The translations under genes and the position numbers were made by a program. From Nocardia flavorosea (GTDB lineage: Bacteria; Actinomycetota; Actinomycetes; Mycobacteriales; Mycobacteriaceae), in NCBI RefSeq assembly GCF_015477805.1, contig NZ_JADLQL010000001.1:124001-188000 (forward strand): a stretch of 64,000 nucleotides of DNA, written 5' to 3'. This document shows positions 43,461-50,987 of this stretch, in pieces. Each line of letters begins with the position of its first letter. The first letter of the stretch is position 1. Under the pieces are notes generated by a model. The model did not search any database. It was not told the DNA's origin and saw only the letters and a program-made list of their open reading frames with translations.

Positions 43461-43820
43461 ATGCTTCTTGCAACCGCCTTCGATATCCTGGCGCAGGCCG
43501 GCACTCCGGTGCACGAGCCGCCGCCCGGGTCCGACAAAGTCCTGCAACTAACCCGGTATCTGACCTGGCTCCTCGTCATCGCGGGCGTGGCGGCGGTGGT
43601 GATCGGCATTCCGGTGCTCGTTTTTGTGGTCCTCCGGTTCGGTCGCCGTGGACCGGGCGGCCGGAACGGGTCCCGGCGGACCGCAGGAGTACGGCGGCCC
43701 GCCACCGGGTCCGCGCGGACCGGGGGGTGGACCGGCGGACGGCGGGTACCGGGGCGGCGGTGGGCCGAGCCGCTGAACGAGTCCGGGCAGTGCTGTACAG
43801 CTCACCGCCGACCGCCGTGA
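43461..43820 (+). CDS. Small single-helix membrane protein, possibly frameshifted tail
   Basis: The first ~60 residues look real: a short N-terminus with PPPGSDKVLQLTRYLTW followed by one strong membrane helix (LLVIAGVAAVVIGIPVLVFVVL). After FGRRGPGG the reading becomes Arg-rich. In the +1 frame the same DNA instead gives a Gly/Pro-rich tail (GPQEYGGPPPGPRGPGGG) with a stop at 43776. Such disordered tails are common in actinobacterial membrane proteins, so either the true frame shifts near 43650 or one frame is chance. Function unknown. Confidence 0.5.
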   Translation: MLLATAFDILAQAGTPVHEPPPGSDKVLQLTRYLTWLLVIAGVAAVVIGIPVLVFVVLRFGRRGPGGRNGSRRTAGVRRPATGSARTGGWTGGRRVPGRRWAEPLNESGQCCTAHRRPP

Positions 43821-44017
43821 GCGGCCGGTGTTGTCCGATTCGCCGCAGGATCTGTCGCTGCCATAGGCCGGGACGCCGCTGCGTGTCGGCCGCCCGTCCG
43901 ACGTCGACGGACTCCTATCCTGGGAGTCGGGGATCGGCCTGCGCGCCGGTCGGGGGCGTTCGACCGGGGGTTGTCATCGGAGAGTGACCGCGCCACGCTG
44001 AACGGAAGGTAGGACGG

Positions 44018-44938
44018 ATGCAGCCAATCCCCGCGGGCAGCCACATCGTGGTGGGCGTCGACGGATCCGAGACCTCGCTGGCCGCCGCAGAATGGGCCAC
44101 CGCCTTCGCCGCGAAGCTCGCGCTGCCGCTGCGTCTGGTGCATTCCTCCCCGGCTCCGGGGCCGATGCCCGAGATCGCGATGACCCCCGCCGAGCTGGCC
44201 GAACGGTATCGCGCGTATCGCTCGGAACTGCTGACCAGCGCCGAAGCCGCGGTGCGCCGGTGGGCGCCCGGTATCGGACTGACCTCGGTCGCCGATAGTG
44301 AGCCGCCCGCCGCGGGGCTGTTGAAAGCGGCCCGGGGCGCCGCGATGATCGTTATCGGGGCGACCGGCGCCGGCGCGGTCGAACGATGGATACTCGGTTC
44401 GACCGCACTGCGCGTGGTCGATCAGGCGCAGTGCCCGGTCGCGGTGTGGCGCGGCGATCCTGCGAATCCGTCCCTGGACGATCGGCCGATCGTGGTGGGT
44501 TGCGACGGCAGCCCGCTGTCGGCCGGGGCCACCGAACTCGCCTTCGCCTGGGCGCAGCTGTTCTCCGTCCCGGTCGTCCCCGTGCGGACGTGGACCGACA
44601 GCGCGGCGGCCGGGGATTCCGTTCCCACGGCGATGCAGGTGTTCGGGCCGAGTGCGATGACCGTCGACTGGGAGACCATCGCCCGCGCGGAGGCCGGGAT
44701 ACTGTCGACGATCGTCGCGCCGTATCGGAAGAAATTTCCCGGTGTCCCCGTGGTAGAACGGTCCCGGCGCGGTTCGGCCGTCCGCGAACTGCTGCGGGCG
44801 CTCGACGAGGGGCAGTTGCTGGTCGTCGGCCACAAGGGCCGCGGGCGGTTGCGCGGTGCGCTGCTCGGTTCCACCACGCAGAATCTGCTGCACCGGGCTC
44901 AGGGCCCGCTGGTTGTCTACCGCGGACCTGGGAACTGA
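44018..44938 (+). CDS. Tandem universal stress protein
   Basis: This 306-residue protein has two Usp domains. Each ends in the ATP-binding motif: GATGAGAVERWILGST in the first and GHKGRGRLRGALLGST in the second, both in the G-x2-G-x-G-x8/9-G-S/T form. The first domain opens IVVGVDGSETSLAAAEWA and the second IVVGCDGSPLSAGATELA. In mycobacteria such tandem ATP-binding Usps respond to hypoxia and nitric oxide and affect dormancy. It stands alone, with 197 bases upstream of it. Confidence 0.94.
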   Translation: MQPIPAGSHIVVGVDGSETSLAAAEWATAFAAKLALPLRLVHSSPAPGPMPEIAMTPAELAERYRAYRSELLTSAEAAVRRWAPGIGLTSVADSEPPAAGLLKAARGAAMIVIGATGAGAVERWILGSTALRVVDQAQCPVAVWRGDPANPSLDDRPIVVGCDGSPLSAGATELAFAWAQLFSVPVVPVRTWTDSAAAGDSVPTAMQVFGPSAMTVDWETIARAEAGILSTIVAPYRKKFPGVPVVERSRRGSAVRELLRALDEGQLLVVGHKGRGRLRGALLGSTTQNLLHRAQGPLVVYRGPGN

Positions 44939-45580
44939 CTGTCGGCGGTGCAGCCGCTGCGCACTGTGTGCGACGGCGGAACCGGGATGGCGGGCTGTCG
45001 ACGGGAGACGGAGGCTGGGCAGCGGTGCGAGGCGAGCTGTATTGCGAAAACGTCTACGCTCGCTTTTCGGCGCGATTCGGGAAAACTTCGGGCTACGGGA
45101 TTTTCGGATACCGGCCCTTGGTGTCACATTTCGGCGGTTGATATCCGAGAGTTGTCGGCATTCGATGAAGATAAGGCTTTTTCTCCGGTCGTATCGTCCT
45201 TTTCGTTATATACCGGCGGTACGCCGGCTAACAGTTCTGATAAACCCGCGCGACAATGCCGTCGAAATGTGAGCTCATTGCAAGGGTTCGCAGTACCGGC
45301 CGAATACCGCCGTGTTGGCGGTGTGTTTCTGCGACATATTGCGTGAAACGCTTTCGGGCGAGGGTCGTTCGCTGCGAGTGAGGTGCTGACGTGGACTTTT
45401 CGAGATGCTAATCTGCACACGGGAACTTTCCCCGTAACCGGGGGCCCCGTCGGGCGATGGCCCTGCCGGACACGGTGTTCCGACCATTTGCCACCGAAGG
45501 GTTCGCGGGCCTCGTCGTTTCGAGCGATTTCTCGACCGGAGAACAATTCGAGTGTTTTGTCGGAGGAAGTGAGGGACGTG
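44939..45580. other. Long lower-GC gap upstream of a small peptide gene
   Basis: No conserved gene is visible in these 642 bases. From about 45020 to 45420 the base composition drops clearly below that of the neighbours, with runs such as GCTTTTTCTCC and CGTTATATACC. That could be promoter-rich leader sequence for the small peptide at 45581 or imported DNA. Open frames on both strands here lack family features. Confidence 0.4.
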
Positions 45581-45664
45581 ATGAGCGCGATCATCGGCCT
45601 CGGCTCCGCGGCCGCGGGCGCGGCCCTGAGTCTGGGGTGGGCTCTGCTGGGCATCATCATCTGA
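45581..45664 (+). CDS. Candidate 27-residue hydrophobic peptide
   Basis: An ATG preceded by GAGGG at five bases (and GGAGG further up) opens a 27-codon frame. It starts MSAIIGLGSAAAGAALSLGW and ends ALLGIII, without any charged residue after the start. It would form one membrane-spanning helix with GxxxA-type packing residues. Short uncharged peptides of this kind can be membrane regulators, toxins of type I systems or leaderless bacteriocins; which one cannot be told. A hairpin with a T-run follows at 45730-45797, so this would be a discrete transcript. Confidence 0.5.
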   Translation: MSAIIGLGSAAAGAALSLGWALLGIII

Positions 45665-45729
45665 GGAAAGGAGGCGCTTGCCTGTCGAATAGTGAGAGTA
45701 CTGCTGTACGAGCAACCAGGACGCCGTCA

Positions 45730-45797
45730 CCGGCCCGTGGCACACCGCACCGAAGCGGCCACGGCCGGTGCGGCGTGTGTCGGGCCGGAATTTTCGA
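45730..45797. terminator. Extended hairpin between converging units
   Basis: The arms CCGGCCCG...CACACCGCACCG (45730-45752) and CGGTGCGGCGTGTGTCGGGCCGG read in pieces (45765-45787) pair over about 20 positions with small bulges. AATTTT follows on the plus strand. It ends the short-peptide transcript and lies just past the stop of the leftward reductase gene. Confidence 0.65.
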
Positions 45798-45798
45798 T

Positions 45799-46878
45799 CT
45801 ACCGGGAAATACCTGCCTCGGTGGCGCCGGCGGTGAGTGCGTCGAGGCCGAACGCCTCGACCGGACCGAGGGCGCCGGTGCCGAGCAGGCCACCGTCGAG
45901 TGCGGTCCGGGCGCCCCAGGCGAGGATCGCCGCGGTGAAGTCGTAAGGGTCCACGCCGGTGAGCGTTACGGAGGCCAGGTTGCGGCCCGCGGCATCCGAT
46001 ACGTCCGCGACAGCCCAGGTGCGGGTGCGCTCGCGGGCGGTGGATGGCGGCCCGCCGGTCGACCCTTTGACGACGCGGGTCAGTGCTGATTCGGCCAATC
46101 GCTTGACGGGCTCCACACCGGCGATCGTGGCGGTGATGAGCGAGGTCGCCCGCAGGCCGTGTGCGGCGGGCCCGGGCAGGCCCAGATAGACATCGGCTTC
46201 GCGGAGTTGCGGATACGAGCGGGTGAGAGCGAAATGCTCCGAACCCGGCACCGACGCCCCGGTGCGGGTGCGGCCCGCGACCTCGAAATCGCGGACCCGC
46301 GCCGCGGTTCGCTGGGAAACGACCCGGCCACCGCGCAGGGCGAAACCGTCTTCGAACAGCATGCCCGCCATCGATGCTCGGGTGCCGCCGCTGGTGCCGG
46401 GGTCGGCGATGAAATAGCCGATATCGGCGCGGACGGCGTCCGGCGCCTCGGCCAGCGCGAGCGCGGCGGCCAGATTGCCCGGCACATAATCGAACCCGAA
46501 CGCGGTGAGCAGGGCGACACCCGCCCGGCGGGCCTCGTCGTCGTGGTCGAACACCGTGCGGATGAACGGCCCTTCGCCGGTGGAGTCGAAATAGTGCGCG
46601 CCCGCCGCGAGAGCTGCTGTCAGTGCGGGCTGCCCGTAGCGCAGGAACGGACCCACGGTGGTGATCAGCACATCGCCCCGGCCCAGTAGTGCGCGGACCG
46701 AGGCAGGTTCGGTCACGTCGGCCACCGCGGTATCCGCGCCGCCTACGCCGGTGGCCAGCTTCGCGAGCGAAGATGCGTTGCGTCCGGCGAGTACAGGTGC
46801 GTCGCCGTGGGCGGCCAGGGCCTGCGCGATCAGGCGACCGGTGTATCCGGTGGCTCCGAACAGCACGATCTTCGGCAT
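45799..46878 (-). CDS. Saccharopine dehydrogenase-like oxidoreductase
   Basis: This 359-residue protein starts with a Rossmann fold (IVLFGATGYTGRLIAQALAAHG) and continues with DVLITTVGPFLRYGQPALTAALAAG and YFDSTGEGPFIR, the pattern of the trans-acting enoyl reductase/saccharopine dehydrogenase-like family. In mycobacteria a relative (Rv2953) works in phthiocerol and phenolglycolipid synthesis. The ATG at 46878 is preferred: GGAAG lies eight bases upstream and the fold starts at once. The leftward neighbours upstream are a rhodanese and a membrane protein. Confidence 0.88.
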   Translation of the reverse strand: MPKIVLFGATGYTGRLIAQALAAHGDAPVLAGRNASSLAKLATGVGGADTAVADVTEPASVRALLGRGDVLITTVGPFLRYGQPALTAALAAGAHYFDSTGEGPFIRTVFDHDDEARRAGVALLTAFGFDYVPGNLAAALALAEAPDAVRADIGYFIADPGTSGGTRASMAGMLFEDGFALRGGRVVSQRTAARVRDFEVAGRTRTGASVPGSEHFALTRSYPQLREADVYLGLPGPAAHGLRATSLITATIAGVEPVKRLAESALTRVVKGSTGGPPSTARERTRTWAVADVSDAAGRNLASVTLTGVDPYDFTAAILAWGARTALDGGLLGTGALGPVEAFGLDALTAGATEAGISR

Positions 46879-46994
46879 GGCTGGTACTTCCGTTCTGTCC
46901 ATCCGTCGGGTGGTGCGTTGTCACCGTGGCATATCCGACACTACGTCGGCGCATCCTGCCGGTGGCGGACTGCCCGCAAACGTGGCCGATTACG

Positions 46995-47330
46995 TCATCG
47001 TCCCGGTTCCAGTGCACCGCCGGCGGCGCGCCAGTCGATCAGTCCACCCGACATGTTTTTGGCGTCGAAGCCGTACTCGCGCAGCAGGTTGGCGGCCCCG
47101 TAGGACCGCAGGCCGCCCGTGCAGAAGGTGATCAGCAGCCGGTCCTCGGGTAGTTCGGCGCATTTGTCCGTCAACTGCTCCAGAGGTAGATGAACCGCGC
47201 CGGGGATACGGTTGCGGTGCCATTCGAATATGCGGCGCACATCGACGATGAGGGCGCCGGCGTGGACGGCCTCGATCGCCTCCGCGGCGGACAGGGACGG
47301 CGCGCGATACAGGTAATGACGGATGCTCAT
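46995..47330 (-). CDS. Single-domain rhodanese-like sulfurtransferase
   Basis: This 111-residue protein has one rhodanese domain. The active-site loop is FCTGGLRS with the catalytic Cys in the CxxGxR form. It also shows the DVRRIFEWHRNRIPGAVHLPL segment that marks the family. Such proteins move sulfane sulfur or act in thiol stress. The ATG at 47330 is used because the extension upstream to 47390 is not conserved in type. It lies between a membrane protein and the saccharopine dehydrogenase-like gene on the same strand. Confidence 0.92.
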   Translation of the reverse strand: MSIRHYLYRAPSLSAAEAIEAVHAGALIVDVRRIFEWHRNRIPGAVHLPLEQLTDKCAELPEDRLLITFCTGGLRSYGAANLLREYGFDAKNMSGGLIDWRAAGGALEPGR

Positions 47331-47402
47331 ACGAACGGGTCCTTGTTTCGGGGGATCGAAAACATGCCGGCCGAGCGCCTTTGCGGGCACCGGCCGTGGG
47401 GG

Positions 47403-47849
47403 TCACGGGTGCGCGCCGGGGCGGATGATCATCAGGACGACGACGATCAGCCACAGCACGTTGTAGAGGCCCGCGAGCATGCCCAGGGTGCGTAGCCGGG
47501 CGCCGTCGCCCGCAACCGCCATGGCCTCGCGCTGCATCGGATGGATGATCATGGTGATGATCGCGGCCGCGCAGCCGGTGAGGATGATGGCCGCGGTGAT
47601 CCAGATTTCGCCCATCCGGCCCTGGAGGAGGGCGAGCGCCACGCCGGCGACCGGGACGATCAGGGCCAGCCGCGCGTAGGTGCCGGTGATCCGGTGCAGG
47701 ACGGCGGCGACGGCGGGGGAGCGCTCCGATACCGGGCCGGTGGTCGCGGCCAGCGGTGCGTAGCGGGGAAACAAGCTGGTCGCCACGGCGGAACCGCCGA
47801 CGAAAACGATGGCCGCCAGAACATGGACCGACAGCAGCAGATGATGCAT
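47403..47849 (-). CDS. Four-helix integral membrane protein (CopD/DUF2269-like)
   Basis: This 148-residue protein has four predicted membrane helices: residues about 3-25, 58-78, 82-103 and 124-143. The first begins HHLLLSVHVLAAIVFVGGS, with the His and Gly pattern of CopD/DUF2269-type proteins, which may bind heme or copper. The promoter contains two near-identical palindromes, and a MarR gene lies just upstream on the same strand, so it is probably MarR-controlled. Exact role unknown. Confidence 0.78.
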   Translation of the reverse strand: MHHLLLSVHVLAAIVFVGGSAVATSLFPRYAPLAATTGPVSERSPAVAAVLHRITGTYARLALIVPVAGVALALLQGRMGEIWITAAIILTGCAAAIITMIIHPMQREAMAVAGDGARLRTLGMLAGLYNVLWLIVVVLMIIRPGAHP

Positions 47850-47868
47850 GGACAGCTCCCTCTCAACC

Positions 47869-47912
47869 TTCAGGTTGACTGAAGCTTAGCAGTACTTTCA
47901 GGTGGGCTGAAG
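47869..47912. promoter_or_regulatory. Two 16-base MarR-type operators
   Basis: TTCAGGTTGACTGAAG (47869-47884) and TTCAGGTGGGCTGAAG (47897-47912) differ at two positions and are each inverted repeats (TTCAG / CTGAA). They are 28 bases apart, just upstream of the membrane protein gene and downstream of the MarR stop. They also form outer arms AACCTTCAG/CTGAAGGTT. Binding by the adjacent MarR protein is the likely use. Confidence 0.7.
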
Positions 47913-47948
47913 GTTACCTGTGTCGGGCACTTCCTGGATCGACCGGTA

Positions 47949-48389
47949 TCAGGCCTGCATCCCCCGGAATGCGTCGATGACCGCAATGCCGATCCTGCGC
48001 TGTACCGGATCGGCCGCCGCTCCGAACAGTCGCTCGTCCACGGCGGTGACCACCTCCTGAGCGGCCCGCAGCAGCCGCTCACCCTCCTCGGTGAGTTCGA
48101 TCGCCGACGCCGACCCCGCGCGGGCGGTGCGGTCACGGACGAGTCCGGCGGCGGCGAGCGACTTCACCGCGGTGTGCGCACTCTGCACGCTGATTCCCGA
48201 CATCCGGGCAAGCTCACTGAAGGAGGCTCCCGGGACACCGGAGATATGGCCGAGCAGGCCCAGGCGCCCGACGGTGAGGTCCAAGGCGGCCAGTCCCGCG
48301 TTCAGTTCGCTCTCCACGCGCCGCGCCAGCGTCAGCACGATGATCGAAGCGCTGGTCACCGGTGGTGTCCGGTCGTTGTCGGTACTCAC
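47949..48389 (-). CDS. MarR family transcriptional regulator
   Basis: This 146-residue regulator contains the MarR winged helix: LTVGRLGLLGHISGVPGASFSELARMSGISVQSAHTAVKSLAAAGLVRD, read in pieces, followed by a wing (ASAIELTEEGERLL). A GTG at 48389 is used as start; the longer frame to 48614 adds low-complexity sequence. Targets are probably the palindromes in front of the next leftward gene. MarR proteins respond to phenolic ligands or oxidants. Confidence 0.88.
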   Translation of the reverse strand: MSTDNDRTPPVTSASIIVLTLARRVESELNAGLAALDLTVGRLGLLGHISGVPGASFSELARMSGISVQSAHTAVKSLAAAGLVRDRTARAGSASAIELTEEGERLLRAAQEVVTAVDERLFGAAADPVQRRIGIAVIDAFRGMQA

Positions 48390-48781
48390 CACTTCAGTTT
48401 CGCGCACCTCACCCGGCGCACCGCTCCGCGGGCGGGTGTTGCACGTAGCCTGCAGCAGGGCCCGGTGCCGCAATCCGTTCCCGTACAGCCGCGCATGGAC
48501 GTGGCCTCGGCTCGCGGCCGCCGCCCCGGGTGCGTCGGTTGCCGGATAGGCGGCCCGGCCGATACGCGACCACATCGGGCCGGAGACAGGCGGGCGCTCA
48601 TGCGACTGTGACACGAAATCGTCGTCGCCCGTCGATGCACGAGCTCTCGTTTCGGTTGCCGGCCCGGCGGACTCGTACGCGGGCGATAGGCGGTCATGCC
48701 GCGTCCGATAGATTCACTGTGCACCGGGATCTCGTGTGGCCCGGCGCAGTCGGCCCGGAAAACGCAAGCAGAAGGGTGGGT
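48390..48781. other. Divergent gap between MarR and crotonase genes
   Basis: No gene is supported in these 392 bases. Both flanking genes start outward from here. I see no strong palindrome or promoter pair; frames through the region are Arg/Pro-rich and look like shadows. Confidence 0.4.
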
Positions 48782-49852
48782 ATGGGGATCGAAGTTCGCA
48801 CCCTCGCAGCGGCGGAACTGGCCGCGGGGACCGCCGGCGAATTCGCCCTGGATGCGAACACGTTGCTCGCACCGCTGCTGCTGATCGATCTCAGCGATAC
48901 CGATGAGGCGACCGCGACGGCCGCGGCCGCACGGATACCGGCACTCGGCGGGCCGGCGGTGGGATTCTGTTCCGGCGGTATCGGAGCGGAACTCGCACCC
49001 CTGACCTCCGCCCTCGACCTGACCTATGCCGAAGCAGCGGGTCCGGCCGACCGGGCGGTCGTCGTGACCGGTTCGGCCGAGCATGCGGTCGCCGAGTTCG
49101 CCGACTGTGTTCGGCGGTATCCGCAGGCGGCGAGTATCGCCGCGCAGGTTGTGCGCGCATCGGAGGGCCAGCCGGTGCCGGCGGCCATCGATGTGGAGTC
49201 GTTCGCCTACTCCACGCTTCAGGGCGGGCCGGAATTCGGCCGCTGGCTGGCGGAGCGTCGCCGGCTGGGCCGCCCGCTACCGCCGCCGCCCGAAACCGAT
49301 CCGGTACTCCTCACCGCGGACGGTGATACCCTCCGCATCACGTTGAACCGCCCGGAGCGGCGTAATGCCTACGGCACCGCACTCCGCGATGCCCTGGTCG
49401 ACGCGTTGCGCACGGCGCTGCTCGCGGAAACGTTCGGCCGGATCGTGCTCGACGGCGCCGGTACCTCGTTCTGCTCCGGCGGGGATCTCGACGAGTTCGG
49501 TCACACCCCCGATACCGCGACCGCTCATCTGATCCGGACCCGCGGCGGGGCGGCCCGATCGATGGCCCGGCTGGCGGCGCGCACCGAGGTCCGGTTGCAC
49601 GGCCACTGTGTAGGAGCCGGGATCGAGGTCTCGGCCTTTGCCGGACGTATCGTCGCCGCCCCGGATACGGTGATCCGGTTGCCCGAGGTGGCCATGGGTT
49701 TGATTCCCGGTGCGGGCGGCACCGTGAGCGTGCCCCGGCGTATCGGCCGCTGGCGGGCACTGCATCTGTTCGTCACCGGGGCCGCGCTGGGCCCGCAGCA
49801 GGCACTCGAATGGGGGCTCGTGGACGCGATCGCCGGTGCACACCCGAGGTAG
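48782..49852 (+). CDS. Enoyl-CoA hydratase/isomerase with N-terminal extension
   Basis: This 356-residue protein has a crotonase domain in its second half: ITLNRPERRNAYGTALRDAL, the oxyanion segments GTSFCSGGDLDEFG and HGHCVGAGIEVSAFAGRI, and RLPEVAMGLIPGAGGTVSVP with the catalytic Glu. The first ~160 residues are unusual. They contain weak crotonase-like text (GPAVGFCSGGIGAEL, DRAVVVTGSAEHAVAE) and may be a degenerate second copy. The chain ends early after LVDAIAGAHPR, shorter than usual at the C-terminus. The start at 48782 follows GAAGGG. Confidence 0.88.
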   Translation: MGIEVRTLAAAELAAGTAGEFALDANTLLAPLLLIDLSDTDEATATAAAARIPALGGPAVGFCSGGIGAELAPLTSALDLTYAEAAGPADRAVVVTGSAEHAVAEFADCVRRYPQAASIAAQVVRASEGQPVPAAIDVESFAYSTLQGGPEFGRWLAERRRLGRPLPPPPETDPVLLTADGDTLRITLNRPERRNAYGTALRDALVDALRTALLAETFGRIVLDGAGTSFCSGGDLDEFGHTPDTATAHLIRTRGGAARSMARLAARTEVRLHGHCVGAGIEVSAFAGRIVAAPDTVIRLPEVAMGLIPGAGGTVSVPRRIGRWRALHLFVTGAALGPQQALEWGLVDAIAGAHPR

Positions 49853-49937
49853 TCGTCTCGTGCCGCCACTGTCAGCGGGCCGGTTCGCTGCGATCGGTCG
49901 ACGGATGGATGTGCGGTGGACACGAGGCGATTCGGGA

Positions 49938-49953
49938 TGGTGTTCGGACACCA
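49938..49953. promoter_or_regulatory. Palindrome upstream of the GntR gene
   Basis: TGGTGT-TCGG-ACACCA is a perfect 6-base inverted repeat, 86 bases before the GntR start and followed by an AT-rich stretch (TAAACATAATCATAG) that could be the promoter. It is a candidate for self-control by the FCD-type regulator. Confidence 0.5.
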
Positions 49954-50038
49954 AATGAGGTAAACATAATCATAGATTGTCGGGGCTCGAACTCCAGTGG
50001 GTGCGGGGGAGCGGCCTGACCGTATGGAGGTACGTGTA

Positions 50039-50779
50039 GTGGGACAGCCAGGGCTTCGTCCACAGAAGACCGCGATGTTGGTCGCACAGCGCATCGTGGA
50101 GGGCATCAACAAGCGCGGGAACAAGGTCGGTGACAAACTGCCACCGGAGCGGCTGATGCTCGAGGAGTACGAGATCGGCCGGGGAACCCTGCGGGAATCG
50201 TTGCGGTTCCTGGAACTCCAGGGAGTTATCGCCCTCAAACCCGGCCCCGGCGGCGGCCCGATCGTGCAACAACCCGACGGTATGGGTTTGCAGACGGCCA
50301 TTACGCTGCTGCTGCAGTTCGAGAATGCGCCGTTCCGCACCATCGTCGAGGCCCGTACGGCGCTCGAGCCGATGATGGCCCGGCTCGCCGCCGACCGGAT
50401 CAGCGATGAACAACTCGCCACCCTGAAACATTCGGTGGACCATATGCGCGAGCACATCGACGACGAGGAGATCTTCGTCGAGATGAGCCGGGTTTTCCAC
50501 GACACCATCGCGCAGGGGTCCGGGAACGCGCTGTTCGGCTATCTGATCCATGCGCTGCTGGATATGCTCGACGGCTCCGCGGTGGGGATGGAGTACCCGG
50601 AACGTCATCGCGTCGCGACCTGCGATATCCACGAGAAGATCTACAACGCGGTGGCCGCCGGGGACGCGGGTGCGGCGCTTGCGGCGATGGAAGAGCATAT
50701 CGACGCGATCTGGCGATACGAAGAGAAGAACTACCCTGAGGTCCTCGATACGCCGATCGCCTGGGGAACCCGGGGCTGA
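50039..50779 (+). CDS. GntR/FCD (FadR-type) transcriptional regulator
   Basis: This 246-residue regulator has a GntR winged helix (about residues 10-75, VAQRIVEGINKRGNKVGDKL with RGTLRESLRFLELQGVI) and a C-terminal helical FCD domain that usually binds an acyl or organic acid ligand through His/Asp-bound metal (EARTALEPMMARLAA, FHDTIAQGSGN and TCDIHEKIYNAV). The GTG at 50039 is chosen because GGAGGT lies seven bases before it. It sits in the middle of the acyl-CoA gene set and is the likely regulator of that set. Confidence 0.93.
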   Translation: MGQPGLRPQKTAMLVAQRIVEGINKRGNKVGDKLPPERLMLEEYEIGRGTLRESLRFLELQGVIALKPGPGGGPIVQQPDGMGLQTAITLLLQFENAPFRTIVEARTALEPMMARLAADRISDEQLATLKHSVDHMREHIDDEEIFVEMSRVFHDTIAQGSGNALFGYLIHALLDMLDGSAVGMEYPERHRVATCDIHEKIYNAVAAGDAGAALAAMEEHIDAIWRYEEKNYPEVLDTPIAWGTRG

Positions 50780-50904
50780 TCGGCCGGTGATCCGGGCCTG
50801 TGCGCTGAACGCGGCGGAATCGAAAGGGGCCGTTCATCGCCGGCGACTCTTCCTGGCGGGGTACTGCGACGATCGAAAACGGGCCGATTGCGTCCGGTGA
50901 CGAT

Positions 50905-50939
50905 GAAGGCGAAGGCGTGCCCGGCGCGCCTTCGCCTTC
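50905..50939 (+). terminator. Terminator hairpin of the GntR gene
   Basis: GAAGGCGAAGGC pairs perfectly with GCCTTCGCCTTC over 12 bases with an 11-base loop, between two converging genes. A second, separate hairpin follows directly at 50951. Confidence 0.7.
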
Positions 50940-50950
50940 GGTCGTGCATC

Positions 50951-50985
50951 GGATCGGGTAGCGCAGATCCTGCGCTACCCGATCC
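50951..50985 (-). terminator. Terminator hairpin of the crotonase/kinase operon
   Basis: GGATCGGGTAGCGCAG pairs perfectly with CTGCGCTACCCGATCC over 16 bases with an ATC loop, ending 3 bases before the stop of the leftward crotonase gene. No T-run is seen, as is common in high-GC actinobacteria. Confidence 0.7.
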
Positions 50986-50987
50986 GG

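Noticed and set aside
45124..45660. 178-codon minus-strand frame in the low-GC gap
   Set aside because: No motif, mixed low complexity, and no ribosome site; antisense to the small peptide.
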